DNA of 64,000 bases from Mactra quadrangularis (Eukaryota > Mollusca > Bivalvia > Venerida > Mactridae): contig CM046295.1 in the NCBI GenBank assembly GCA_025267735.1, forward strand, positions 13,651,167 to 13,715,166, read 5' to 3'. The notes beneath the pieces were generated by a model, which worked only from the letters and a program-made list of their open reading frames with translations, was not told the DNA's origin and ran no database searches. Both the position numbers and the translations under genes were made by a program. Shown here one piece after another: positions 21,484 to 35,143 of this stretch (position 1 is the first letter of the stretch; each line of letters starts with the position of its first letter).

Positions 21484-24011
21484 AGAAAATGAAAATATAA
21501 TAATTTGAAATACATCCATCAAGATTATAAAATCTGATTTTTTACAAATTGTTTAAATATCTAAAATGAAAATGTTCCAAAAATGTGCATGAAGAGGTGA
21601 ACAAGATACAATACAGTTCAGAAAAACTGCATACCAGGTAAGAGATTAAGATTCCAAGCTTTTAAATTGGTAGACACCACTGGGTGTAAGGTTAATTCTT
21701 ATTAATAGTATAACAAGATTTTAACAAGATTTTCTACAAAAAATATAGTATTTCTGTTACTTTTCTTATTTAAAATGTCATTATCATACAAAATTCAGAA
21801 TTTGATACAAGAAAATAGAATGATTTCATTTTAATGGTTGAAAAAAAATTTGGATATAGAATCACCTAGCTCACATTGTGCTCAACTATTATACTAAAAT
21901 GAACAAAATAAAGTTTAATCATCACAAAGAATCCTCTCAAGTATGTCATCTTTTATGAAAATCTTGAATGAACCCAGGCCTGTTTGGAAATCTATATAAT
22001 GTTATTCCTGGTACAGGGTCAAAAGAAGCATAATCATTTTAATTGTCACACCAATGTTATATACAAAATGTCAAGTGAAAATAGTAATTATCTTTTACCA
22101 AGTGAAATAAAAAAATCCAACACATGCAGGAAGTCCATGCAAGAGTTCACATTTTCATTAGGCAATTATCAAGCTGCAGTCATGTGTTAAGACATATAAC
22201 TTCATATGACTTTTATGAGAGCCCAGGAAGACTTTACATTTGATTATTTGCAAAATACAGTCAGTCATATAGCTTTAGACATGTAAAAATGTGAAATAAA
22301 GAAGGTATATCAGCCATAGTTTTGTCTTCTAATTCATATTATTAAAAGTATCCAAATCAGGGATAATATATAGTAAAATGCATATACAAATGGAAAGAAT
22401 ATGAAGTATACACTAATATTTAGCAAAACTGTTCATCACAAATCATAACAAAATTCTTCTATATTTTTACTCTTAAACTCAGAAGTCAGAGTTTTATCTG
22501 AATCTTGAGCATAGCATCATTAGTGTACAAATACTCATTGTAGGTACCAGATTTTATCCTTTTTTGTAGAGTTTTGACTAACTTGTTTGACTCATTATTT
22601 TTGCCCAAGGAAAAGCAAACATTTTCTTTCCACTCATTTTTGGCAATTTATGTATTTGATATAGATATGAATATTGCATTATTTAAGGCTTAATTAACAA
22701 ATTGGTGAAATCTGATGACAAGAGAACAAACTGGCAGATCACAATGGCATCAAATACAAGCCATTTATTGCAACAGATTTGCTGACTTGCAGGGCTGTAC
22801 ATGCAGTAAATATTAAAATTTTTTGTAAGTTAAATTGTGTATATTCATAAGCAACTTTTCTTCCTATTGCATATTTTTATTTCACATCATGGATCTCAAA
22901 ACCCTGTGGGGTATATGCAAGTTCCAGTAATTTGTTGCAGGCAGTTGTTTATGTAAATTGGCACTGTTGAATTGACTACATCAAATACATGTATATACAA
23001 GTTACAACAGTGTCTATGTCTATGATGAGTTGGCAACATGTAGCATATATTGACAATTTGACATGCTTTAGTAGTGTGATTACAAATGTATGTTCTAACA
23101 ATCCTTTAACAAACTGAATGTGCTGTACATGTAATAGTTAAGAAATTAGGGAAATCAAGTCAATTACTGTAAGTTCTATCAAACACAAGCATTGTTTTTG
23201 TCCTTTTATAGGCCTATACATGTATGATAGAACAGCAGCAATTACCTTCATTGCCAAGTCCTATCATTAGTATAGAACTAATGCAAATTGTGTGAAAATA
23301 TTAAAATTATCTACCTGATTTCAGGGAATTTTATGTCTCAAGTGATTTGAAACCGAAAGTAGAAATTAAATTCAGATCAAGTTCCAAAGCATGCAAAATC
23401 ATTGGATCCACTTGTTCAATTGGTCTAAGATGATGTGACAATCACCATTTACTTTATATACAGAGAGGCTAGTCAATCATACAGCCAATCTGAATAACGT
23501 AAATAGACAGTGTAATCATAATTTCATGTTGATCCAAGTTCAAAGTCGCCGTGTATTGAACTTGTGTCGGTTGACGTCATTCACTCCTTTTATGTTGGCT
23601 TCATGACTTACTCCACAGACTAAAACAAAATTTTGATACTAAATAGCTAGTCCATAAAATCTCCAATTCTAGTATCCTCCCTTTACTTCGTATTTTTCCA
23701 AAAAAGTTCAGTAATTTAACTTTGCTAACATATTCATGGAGGCTGCCATATTGATTAATGCATTCAGGTTAATGTGCTATTTTTAGCCTAAGATATCTAA
23801 TTGAATTTAATGCTGATAACCAGTGATTTCCCCTTATAGTTGTGAATGTGAATAGTAAATACATAGAGAAGTGTATGTATAAACCTAAGCTCTAAACTGA
23901 CGCTTGTAAACACACATATTTAGTTAAAAACCGTTGTTATGGACGCCAGTGAAACAAGTCGAAGTTGCGTCCCTTGGATTTCAGTTGACTATTTTTAAAG
24001 ACTTTTTTTAA

Positions 24012-24132
24012 AATTGAATACGAGTGCAAAAAGACGAAGATTTTATATTTTGCTCAGCTTTTTGATATGATGAAATACACATTTCCTGAAATTTTCATAT
24101 CTTCGCAATGCTGCACTCGTATTGAAAATTAC
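24012..24132. repeat. Inverted repeat inside the 4-kb element
   Basis: 'aaattgaatacgagtgca' is matched by 'tgcactcgtattgaaaatt', with an inner pair 'gacgaagatttt' / 'aaattttcatatcttcgc', giving a hairpin of about 120 nt. Confidence 0.65.
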
Positions 24133-24348
24133 AGATGAAGAGGTCAAAATCAGTCAAAATTAGCGAAATTCGCCGTACCTGACCCTAATCAAGGGCCCCG
24201 AAAGTAGTCAAAATGAACTCGAAAGTTTACATAATTTACATTTTCTTGAAGCTTAAAGTTAAATCTATTTGCATGAGAAATATTATGACCGAAATCGTAA
24301 ATTAAAAAATCGGTAATTTTACAGGGCCGAATCGCACCTACTCCTTTC

Positions 24349-24594
24349 ATGATAAGGCCAAGGACCCCAAGGCAAATATTTAAAGTCGGGGGGAGTGTAG
24401 CCGGTCCGCAGTGCGCACTGAAAATATTTTATCCACAATCGGAAAACTCGTATATGTACGCCTGCAAAAAAGTTCGTTTTGATAAACTCAAGAGCGCTCG
24501 AATAGAAAAAGTATCTGATAAAATCAACCCGTTCGGTACTGATTTTTACGGAACTTGTTTGTTTTCGTACCATGGAACTTTCGACCTAAACTAG
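24349..24594 (+). repeat. Terminal module, + copy 2 (open 81-codon frame)
   Basis: The frame is intact from ATG to TAG but diverges from the other + copies (FKVGGSVAGPQCALKIFYPQ; YACKKVRF). It starts two bases after the right end of the 4-kb element. Confidence 0.6.
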
Positions 24595-27500
24595 GGCCCA
24601 TTAATTTAAGCAACCGTCTTATGGGCATTTTCGTGTCGTTTGTATCTGGGAAAATATATAAGTAATACTAATATAACCTAGGTATCGACTTGTATACATG
24701 TATATTGTATAGACACTTTGTATATTGCATAAAGAGTTTTAAAATGTATGTTTAATTGAATTCTGTTTAGAATTGTACGTATTGTATTTAAAGTTGTATT
24801 GTAGATATATAAAATATAACTTAAATAAAATATACGTATATAAAGCATAGCGGGCGGTTATTATGTGATAGTGCCCGCTGAAATGATAGGGGCCCTCTGA
24901 TGGCATATCTGACGTCATACACCACTAAACAAGTGTTGAATAACACTTTTAGTGTTGTGTAACCCCTTTTTGTAATTTACAAGGAGCAACAAAATTCGGC
25001 AAATAGTAAACACATTTTTGCTTTAAGTTTGACCTATTAAATGCTATACATTATTTATTTTTTTACTTTTGAAAAAGGTGTTAAAATGTGCGGCATAATA
25101 TAAGAAATAGTATACACCTCCAGGTCAGCCCACTAACATAAAGTAGACCTCAGCCTTCGGCTTTGGTCCACTATATGTTATAGGGCTGACAGGTCGGTCA
25201 CTATCAGACCGGTCGGCCCTCAGTGGTGTTTACTATTTTTTATATATTTTTATTTTTTAGATTAAAATATATATTAAATATTGAGTAATTTTAGAATTGC
25301 ATATTGTTTAGAATTAAATAGGGTAAATAATTGTTTGTCTGTACGAAATGCATTATGCATATATAATTGTATATTACAAGTACTTTGCACTTTGTATTAT
25401 TTAGAACTGCATATACACTTTGTATTCTATGGTTATAGAAATTGTGCATTCTCTATATTCTATTGATACATGTATTGATATCGTTGCCGAAATTTAATGA
25501 CCGTCACTGGAAATTATTGTTTATATATTTATATGTATATTACATGTTTGTATTGCCTATGGACAAATGTATTTTTTGCAATAAAATCATGCCTGTGACT
25601 ATATACATGTATATTGTACGTAAAAGTGTATATCTGATGGAGTTGTACACTCTTTTGTCGAAATGTGTATCTATATAGAATTTTTAATTGCATATATAAT
25701 TGTTTATTTGCCTAACGTTGAGACTTGTGTATAGAAGAGTCATTTGTTTATAAAATTGTAATAGCACTGTGTACAAATGTTTATAACTGTTTTTTGTTAA
25801 TAGAATTGTATTTAGTTATAGGTGTTACAAATGACGTATCATCGTGAATACAGAATTTATTTACATATGAAAGTATATAATTAGATAGAATTAGACAATA
25901 CGAGTAAATGTAAAATTACGTATATAAATATACTATCGTATCCATATGAATTGCTATATACAATATATGATATCATTTAGAATATAGAATTATAATATGC
26001 AGTATACAATTCTTTATACGTTCCAAAATTCTTTATAATCTGTAAAATTCTATATAACACACAATTCTATTTAAAATACACATTTCTGTATTCAATTAAC
26101 AATTTCAGGTACAATTAACAATTCATTCCATATACATTAAAGAGTTTTACAATTAATTTCTCCAAACAATACAACCATGCCAAATTAAAATTTTTTAAGC
26201 GGTAAATCGAGTTTGACACACATCTGCACCTACTCACAAAAACACACAAATCGTTCTACTGATAACAAACTGTTATTTGCAGTTTTAAGTTCATATAAAA
26301 TTCTATATACAAATGACTATTCTATACACAAGTCTCAACTTTTGTAAAATAAACAATTATTTATGCAATTCGAAATTTGATATAAATTACATACACAATT
26401 CAACATACAGTGTACAACTCTATCAAATAAACACTTTTACGTACAATTTACATTTGTTTATATAGAATGTACAATTCTATAACGATAGAATACAAAATGT
26501 ATATGCAATTTTAAACAATATAAAGTCCAAAGTACATGTAATATACAATTCTAAATGCATAATACATTTCCATACCGACAATACAATTATTTACTCTATT
26601 CAATTCTATACAATTTGGAATTCAAAATTTATTCAATATATAGTTCTATTAAGTATATTTTTTATTTCAAATAAATAACTGTTTTTCCACAATACAACTC
26701 TAAATACCACATAATTATACAATTCTAAACAGTATTCAATTATATACATGTATACAGTATAAACTCGTTATGCAATATACAAAGTGTCTATACAAAATAT
26801 AAGTCGATACCTAGGTTATATAATACTCACTTGTATATTTCACATATACAAACGACATGAAAATGCTCGTAAGACGGTTGCTTAAATTTATGGGCCCTAG
26901 TTTAAGTCGAAAGTATCATAGTACGAAAACAAACAAGTTCCGTAAAAATCAGTACCGAACGGGTTGTTTTTATCAGATACTTTTTCTATTCGAGCGCTGT
27001 TGAGTTTATCAAAACGAACTTTTTTGCAGGTGATCATATCCGAGTTTTCCGAATGTGGATAAAATAATTTCAGTGCGTACTGCGGACCCGCGACACACCC
27101 CCCGACTTTAAATATTTGCTTTTGGGTCCTTGGCCTTTTTATGAAAATAGAATTCTACACACTTTATATTATTTTATATGTGATATAGACAATTTTATAC
27201 TTAAATTCAATTACTGATAAAAGCACAGCACTTTTTAACATAAGTGTTAAAAAATATAAAGTTCCAACAATATTGAAATTGGTGTATGTAAGTGTTTCGT
27301 TAAGTATAATACAGGGACCATAGTTTTATATAGCGGGACCGTAAGAAGCATTTTAGTGTTGTTCGAACCAGAAGACTATCGATGCTTTAGCGCACGTCCT
27401 AACACTGGACCAGCTTTCAAATAATGCTGATAATAGTATTATTTACTTTTTAAAAGACAGAAAGGTACAGCGATATTGTCTTCATATGCCTCACATGGGC

Positions 27501-28457
27501 GGATCCAGCGGGGGGGGGGTCAGGGGGTCTCCCCCCCTAGAATTTAGAAAATGTACATGTCCATCAGTGTATTTTATGCTTGAAAGTAATTTTTAAGTAA
27601 TATGAAGCAAATTTTCTCTGTGCCTAACGCATGTAAATTGGTTATGTAGTTTTTATTATCAATATGTTGCTTTTTTCTGCAAATTGTGAATAATGTGGTT
27701 GCGGTTCAAGGTTTGAACCCCCCCCCTAGAAAAGTTCGGACCCCCCTAGAAAAGTTCGGACCCCCTAGAAAAAAATCCTGGATCCGCCCCTGCCTCACTA
27801 TATTCTACAGCATTCCAAATTGCTGAAAATTGCAATGTGTTGTGCGTCATAGTATTCGTACCGGTATATGAGGTGATATCTTTTAGAATCTAGCGGTTGC
27901 GATGGCAAATTTAAATCGCAAATACAAAATAAAACAGTGCATTTTACTCCTGCACACACATAATTAACCAAATAGTTATGATCCTAAACGACGTATCATT
28001 GTTTTGTCGATTAACCATTACTTTTACATTAACGACCTCGACGATCACGCTGTCTAGCGTCTGGTATCGCCATTTTCGGAAAATGTGTTACGCTATGACG
28101 TCATGGAAAAATCAGGTCGCGAGGTAAAAATTACATAAAATAGCTATAACGAAACTTGACGACGACAGCTTTTCGGGTAAAACCGGATTATACCGAACGT
28201 CGAAGTTTACCGAAGTTAGTTACAGTTCCAGAACCTTAAAACAAATCAATAAGAAATCTTTCCATTTACACATTTTAACTCATGTACGACAAAACCATGT
28301 TAGCATCGATAAAGAAGCATACAAGCTATGCAAGCAGACGGCAGTATGGTCCTATACTACACACTTATCCATTTTCAATCAGACATAAATATTGAAAAAA
28401 AACAAATTTTAAAATAAGAAAATTGGGGTACTTAGAGGTTTCATTAAGTATAAAAAT

Positions 28458-31257
28458 GCGCTGTGTTATTCAATAATTAGTTGAATTAATGAGTATAAAA
28501 TTGACTATAATCCACATTATAATTATATAAAGTGTGTAGAACACAATTTTCATGAAAAGGCCAAGGATCCTAAGGCAAATATTTTTAAAATCAGTAGGAG
28601 TGTAACAAGTCTGCAGTCCGCACTCGAATTATTTTATCCACATTCGGAAAATTTGGATATGTACGCCAGCAAAAAAGTTCGTTTTGATAAACTCAAGAGC
28701 GCTCGAATAGAAAAAGTATCTGATAAAATCCATCCGTTCGGTATTGATTTTTACGGAACTTGTTTGTTTTCGTACCATGTAACTTTCGACCTAAACTAGG
28801 GCCCATTAATTTAAGCAACCGTTTTATGGGCATTTTCGTGTCGTTTGTATTTGGGAAAATATATAAGTAATAAAAATATAACCTAGGTATCGAGTTGTAT
28901 ATTGTATAGACACTTTGTATATTGCATAACGAGTTTTAAAATGTATATATAATTGAATTCTGTTTAGAATTGTATGTATTGTATATAAAGTTGTATTGTA
29001 GATATATAAAATATAACTAAAATATACGTATATAAAACATAGTGGGCGGTTATTATGTGATAGTGGCCCTCTAATGGCATATCTGACGTCATACACCACT
29101 AAACAAGTGTTGAATAACACTTTTTAGTGTTGTGTAACCCCTCTTGTAATTTACAAGGAGCAACAAAATTCGACACACTGTAAACAATTGTTTTGCATTA
29201 AGTTTCACCTATTAAATGTACGACACTGTTTATTCTTTTGAAAAAAGTGTTGAAAACGTGCGGTATAATATACAAAATAGTACACAACCTCCAGGTCAGC
29301 TTACTAACATAAAGTAGACCTCAGCCTTCGGCTTCGATCCACTATATGTTATAGGGCTGACAGGTCGGTCACTATCAGACCCGCCGACCCTCAGTGGTGT
29401 TTTCTATTTTTTAAATAAAAGTATATATTAAATATTGAATAATTTTAGAATTGCATATTGTATAGAATTGAAATTGAGTAAATACTTTTATAGTCTGTAT
29501 GAAAATGCATTATGCATATAGAAGTGTATACATATATAACATGTACTTTGCACTTAATATTTTTATAACTGCATTTACTCTTTGTATTCTATGGTTATAG
29601 AATTGTGCATTTTATATACACATTTATATAGTACGTAAAAGTGTATATTTGATGGAGTTGTACACATTATGTTGAATTGTGTATCTATACAGGATTTCTA
29701 ATACCACATAAAATTGTTTATTTGACTAACGTTTAGACTTGTGTATAGAAGATTCATTTCTATATAGAATTGTATATTAATTACACATTGTATACAAATG
29801 TTTATAACTGTTTTTTTGCTATTATAATTGTTTTTAGTTATAGGTTTTATAAATAATTAATCATCGTTAATATAGAATTTATTTACATATAGTTTTACAT
29901 TATATATTAAATAGAATTAAACAGTACGAGTAAAAGTAAAATTACGTATAGTTATGTCTGAAATATCCATATAAAATGCTATAGACAATATATGATATCA
30001 TTTACAATATAGAATTAGAATAATGCAGTATACAGTTCTTTATACGTTCCAAAGTTTTGTGAAATCTGTAAAATTCAATATAGCACACAATTCTATCGAC
30101 AATAAACATTTCTGTATTCAATATACAATTTCAGGTACAATTAACATTCTTTCCATATACATTAAACATTTTTACAATTAATTTCTCCAAACAATACAAC
30201 CATGCCAAATTAAAATTTGTTAAGCGTCAAATCGAGTTTGACACACATCTGCACCTATTCACAAAAACACACAAATCGTTCTACTGATAACAAACTGTTA
30301 TTTGCAGTTTTAAGTTCATATAAAATTCTATATACAAATGACTATTCTATACACAAGTCTCAACGTTTGTAAAATAAACAATTGTTTATGCAATTCGAAA
30401 TTTGATATAAATTGAATACACAATTCAACATACAGTGTACAACTCTATCAAATAAACATTTTTACGTACAATTTACATTTTTATATAGAATGTACAATTC
30501 TATAACGATAGAATACAAAATGTATATGTAGTTTTAAACAATATAATGTCCAAAGTACATGTAATATACAATTCTAAATGCATAATACAATTCCACACAG
30601 ACAATACAATTATTTACTCTATTCAATTCTATACAATATGCAATTCAAAAATTATTCAATATATAGTTCTATTAAGTATATTTTTTATTTCAAATAAATA
30701 ACTATTTTTCACAATACAACTCTAAATACCACATAATTATACAATTCTAAACATTATTCAATTATATACATGTATACAGTATAAACTCGTTATGCAATAT
30801 ACAAAGTGTCTATACAAAATATAAGTCGATACCTAGGTTATATAATACTCACTTGTATATTTCACATATACAAACGATATGAAAATGCTCGTAAGACCGT
30901 TGCTTAAATTTATGGGCCCTAGTTTAGGTCGAAAGTACCATGGTACGAAAACAAACAAGTTCCGTAAAAATCAGTACCGAACGGATTGATTTTATCAGAT
31001 ACTTTTTCTATTCGAGCGCTCTTGAGTTTATCAAAACGAACTTTTTTGCTGGCGATCATATCCAAGTTTTCCGAATGTGGATAAAATAATTCGAGTGCGG
31101 ACTGCGGACTGGCTACACTCCCCCCGACTTTAAATATTTGCCTTCGGGTCCTTGGCCTTTTTATAAAAATAGTATTCTCTACACTTTGTATGATTATAAT
31201 ATGGAATAAAGTCAATTTTATACTCATTAATTCAATTCATTGTAGAAAATTACAGCG
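28458..31257. repeat. Palindromic unit P3
   Basis: Modules at 28552-28799 (+, frameshifted by two bases) and 30919-31164 (-, open). The right arm with its flank (about 30.0-31.4 kb) is nearly identical to 44.9-46.36 kb, evidence of recent exchange or duplication between units. Confidence 0.82.
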
Positions 31258-31412
31258 TTTTTTTTACATGTAGGTTAAAAATATATATTTCCATCAATAT
31301 TGAAATCGGGGTACTTATAGGAGTTTATAATACAGGGCCCGTAGTTTTATAAAGCAAGGCCGTAAGAAGCATTTTAGCGGTTTTCGAACCAGGGACCTAT
31401 CGATGCTTAAGC

Positions 31413-31725
31413 GCAATTCTAAACAGTATTCAATTATATACATGTATACAGTATAAACTCGTTATGCAATATACAAAGTGTCTATCCAAAATATAAGTCG
31501 ATACCTAGGTTATATAATACTCACTTGTATATTTCACATATACAAACGACGAGAAAATGCTCGTAAGACCGTTGCTTAAATCTTTGGGCCCTAGTTTAAG
31601 TCGAAAGTACCATGGTACGAAAACGAACAAGTTCCGTAAAAATCAGTACCGAACGGGTTGATTTTATCAGATACTTTTTCTATTCGAGCGCTCTTTAGTT
31701 TATCAAAACGAACTTTTTTGCATAT
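31413..31725 (-). repeat. Partial right arm, rearranged
   Basis: At 31412 the spacer sequence (gatgcttaagcgc) jumps back into right-arm sequence (aattctaaacagtattcaat). The module copy (31591-31724) then ends abruptly at 'cttttttgca' and joins the arm's outer part. At the end of the array the same spacer continues uninterrupted (46,350-46,390), so 31412 is a breakpoint. Confidence 0.7.
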
Positions 31726-32999
31726 TTTATATGTGATATAGACAATTTTATACTCATTAATTCAATGAATGATAAAAAAACAGCGCTTTTTAACATAAGT
31801 GTTAAAAAATATAAAGTTCCAACAATATTGAAATTGGTGTACGTAAGTGTTTCGTTAAGAATAATACAGGGACCATAGTTTTATATAACGGGACCGTATG
31901 AAGCATTTTAGTGTTTTACGAACCAGGGGACAATCGATGCTTAAGCGCACGTCCTAACACTGGACCGGCTTTCAAATAATGCTGATAATTGTATTCTTTA
32001 CTTTTTAAAAGGCAGAAAACTACAACGATATTGTCTTCATATGCCTCACATGGGCGGATCCAGCGGGGGGGGTTCAGTGGGTCTCCCCCCGTAGAATTTA
32101 GAAAATGTACATGTCCATCAGTGTATTTTTTGCTTGAAAGTAATTTTTAAGTAATATGAAGCAAATTTTCTCGGTGCCTAACGCATGTAAATTAGATATG
32201 TTGTTTTTATTATCAATATGTTGCTTTTTTCTGCAAATTTTGTATAATGTGGTTGCGGTTCAAGGTTTGACCCCCCTAGAAAAGTTCGGACCCCCTAGAA
32301 AAGTTCGGACCCCTAGAAAAAAATCCTGGATCCGCCCCTGCCTCACTATATTCTACCGCATTCCAAATTGCTGAAAATGGCGATGTGTTGTGTGTCATAG
32401 TATTGGTACCGGTATATGAGGTGATATCTTCTAGAATCTAGAGGTTGCGATGGCAAATTTAAATCGCAAATACAAAATAAAACAGTGCATTTTACTCCTG
32501 CACACACATACTTAACCCAATAGTTATGATCCTATACGACGTAACATTGTTTTGACGATAAACCATTACTTTCACATTAACGACCTCGACGATCACGCTG
32601 TCTAGCGTCTGGTATCGCCATTTTCGGAAAATGTGTTACGCTATGACGTCATGGAAAAACCGGATCGCGAGGTGAATATTACTTAAAATAGCTATTACGA
32701 AACTTGACGACGACAGCTTTTCGGGTAAAACCGGATTATACCGAGCGTCGAATTTTACCGAAGTTAGTTACAGTTCCAGAACCTTAAAGCAAATCAATAA
32801 GAAATCTTTCTATTTACACATTTTAACGCATGTACGACAAAACCGTGTTAGCATCGATAAAGAAGCATACAAGCTATGCAAGCAGACGGCAGTATGGTCC
32901 CATACTAAACAAATATCCATTTTCAATCAGACATAAATATTGAAAAAAAATTACAATAAGAAAATTGGGGTACTTAGAGGTTTCATTAAGTATAAAAAT

Positions 33000-33940
33000 G
33001 CGCAATAATTAATTGAATTATGAGTATAAAATTGACTATATTCCACATTATAATTATATAAAGTGTGTAGAACACAAATTTCATGAAAAGGCCAAGGACC
33101 CTAAGGCAATTTTATAAAATCAGTAGGAGTGTAGCCAGTCCGCAGTACGCACTCGAATTATTTTATCCACATTCGGAAAATTTGGATATGTACGCCAGCA
33201 AAAAAGTTCGTTTTGATAAACTCAAGAGCGCTCGAATAGAAAAAGTATCTGATAAAATCAATCCCATTGGTATTGATTTTTACGGAACTTGTTTGTTTTC
33301 GTACCATGGAACTTTCGACCTAAACTAGGGCCCATAATTTAAGCAACCGTCTTATGGGCATTTTCGTGTCGTTTGTATTTGGGAAAATATATAAATAATA
33401 ATAATATAACCTAGGTATCGACTTGTATATTGTATAGACACTTTGTATATTGCATAACGAGTTTTAAAATGTATATGAAATTGAATTCTGTTTAGAATTG
33501 TATGTATTGTATATAAAGTTGTATTGTAGATATATAAAGTATAACTGAAATAAAATATACGTATATAAAACATAGCGGGCGGTTATAATGTGATAGTGCC
33601 CGCTAATATGGTAGGGGCCCTCTTATGGCATAACTGACGTCATACACCACTAAACAAGTGTTAAATAACACTTTTTAGTGTTGTGTCACCCCTCTTGTAA
33701 TTTACAAGGAGCAACAAAATTCGACACATTGTAAACAATTGTTTTGCTTTAAGTTTCACCTATTAAATGTATGACACTGTTTATTCTTTTGCTTTTGAAA
33801 AAAGTGTTAAAAACGTGCGGTATAATATAAAAAATAGTACACAACCTCCAGGTCAGCTAATTAACATAAAGTAGACCTCAGCCTTCGGCTTCGATCCACA
33901 ATATGTGGACTGACAGGTCGGTCACTATCAGACCCGCCGA
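33000..33940. repeat. Half palindrome P4 (left arm only)
   Basis: An open module at 33083-33328 and the left arm up to the hairpin insert, which is cut at 33,940 and joined to the segment that also forms the left edge of the array (15018 onward). Confidence 0.75.
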
Positions 33941-33990
33941 AATTTGAAATTTGATATTTTTCTTGAAGCTTTGTCCTTTTCTTCAATTTC

Positions 33991-34185
33991 TTTTTTAACG
34001 TCGAATTCAACACATATATAGGTCATATATATGACGGCCAACACTTCCTACTATAGGTTTACTGGACTCATTTCTATCACCAGTACTAACTTACCCCATC
34101 ACGAGGACGAACACTCGTGTAAGGATATGACCTACCGGCTCGAACCCACGATCTGCAGATTCGAAGTCAGACATGCTAGCCACTT
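33991..34185 (-). mobile_element. SINE family 1, truncated, second array copy
   Basis: It matches 15058-15253, including loss of the start of the tRNA head where a hAT MITE end begins (34186-about 34345). This shared junction marks the higher-order duplication. Confidence 0.75.
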
Positions 34186-35143
34186 AGGGGCGGATCCAGG
34201 ATTTTTTTCTAGGGGTTTCCGAAATATTCTAGAAGGGGGACCGAACTTTTCTAGGTGTGGTCAAAACTTTCGAACCACAACCATAATAACACTATTTGCA
34301 GAATAATGCAACATAATAATAATAAAAAAACTACATAACCAATAATTCTAGGTCAAACTATTAATCTTTCAATAAGCTTAAGTTTAATGAAGTGTCATTT
34401 TTTAAAAAGAGGGTTACTTTTATAAGAACGCACCATAATCATTTTTGGCTAACATAGAGTATATATCATACAAAATCATCTTAACTATGTCAGATGGATT
34501 TTAGAGGCAGTTTATTTGGTCCAATTGGTGTTTCTGGGGTTATATACTTAACGAAGCTCCTAAGTACACTGACTTAATTATTGTTGGAAATTTATGTAAT
34601 TTCTAACATTAATGCAAAATCAATAATAGAAATGTATATAGGAACATACTGTCGTTTGTTTGTATGGTTGCCATGCTTTTTTATTGATGCACACCCGGTT
34701 TTTTTTTCGTGCATATATTGAAAAAGGAAATAGGCACTTGTTTCTCGTTCAAATATCCCACGTGGTCTGTTTTGGTGCAAATCAAAAGTGTGTTGATATG
34801 CACATCGAAAAATCAAGAAATTGCTCAAATAACGACACAAGAACGAGAAATTTCCATATGCCTTTTGCAAGGCGGTGCGTCACCAGCGAAAATAAGATTT
34901 CTAATAGCTACTGTTTACTGTTAAAACAAATCAATAAGAAATCTTTCCATTTACACATTTTAACTCATGTACGACAAAACCGTGTTAGCATCGATAAAGA
35001 AGCATACAAGCTATGCAAGCAGACGGCAGTATGGTCCTATACTACACACTTATCCATTTTCAATCAGACATAAATATTGAAAAAAAAACAAATTTTAAAA
35101 TAGGAAAATTGGGGTACTTAGAGGTTTCATTAAGTATAAAAAT

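Larger units (their letters stand above)
20333..24347. mobile_element. 4.0-kb element with 15-bp TIRs, non-autonomous
   Basis: AAAGGAGTAGGTGCG at the left and CGCACCTACTCCTTT at the right are perfect inverted repeats; a second short match (ttyGGCCCTGT) follows inside. The surrounding palindrome arm is continuous across it when compared with the other units, so it inserted into a finished unit. The interior is AT-rich and has no open frame above about 70 codons, and no clear target duplication is visible. Notable contents are six X-box-like palindromes (20458-21483) and an inverted repeat at 24012-24132. The superfamily is unassigned. Confidence 0.75.
20246..27231. repeat. Palindromic unit P2, interrupted by a 4-kb element
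   Basis: Left arm 20246-20332, insertion 20333-24347, then module 24349-24594 (+), inner arms, and module 26897-27142 (-). Without the insertion the unit is about 2.97 kb. An internal segment at 25470-25610 (attgatatcgttgccgaaat) is shared only with the P6 unit near 40385-40530. Confidence 0.82.

Noticed and set aside
28824..29120. Tyr/Ile-rich frames in the palindrome arms (also 33352-33573, 35510-35731, 39563-39784)
   Set aside because: They follow from AT-rich subrepeats and carry no domain features; similarity between copies is explained by DNA duplication.
34660..35073. A 137-codon + frame in the array leader
   Set aside because: It crosses an inverted-repeat segment and its sister copy near 15,720-16,040 is interrupted; no family resemblance.
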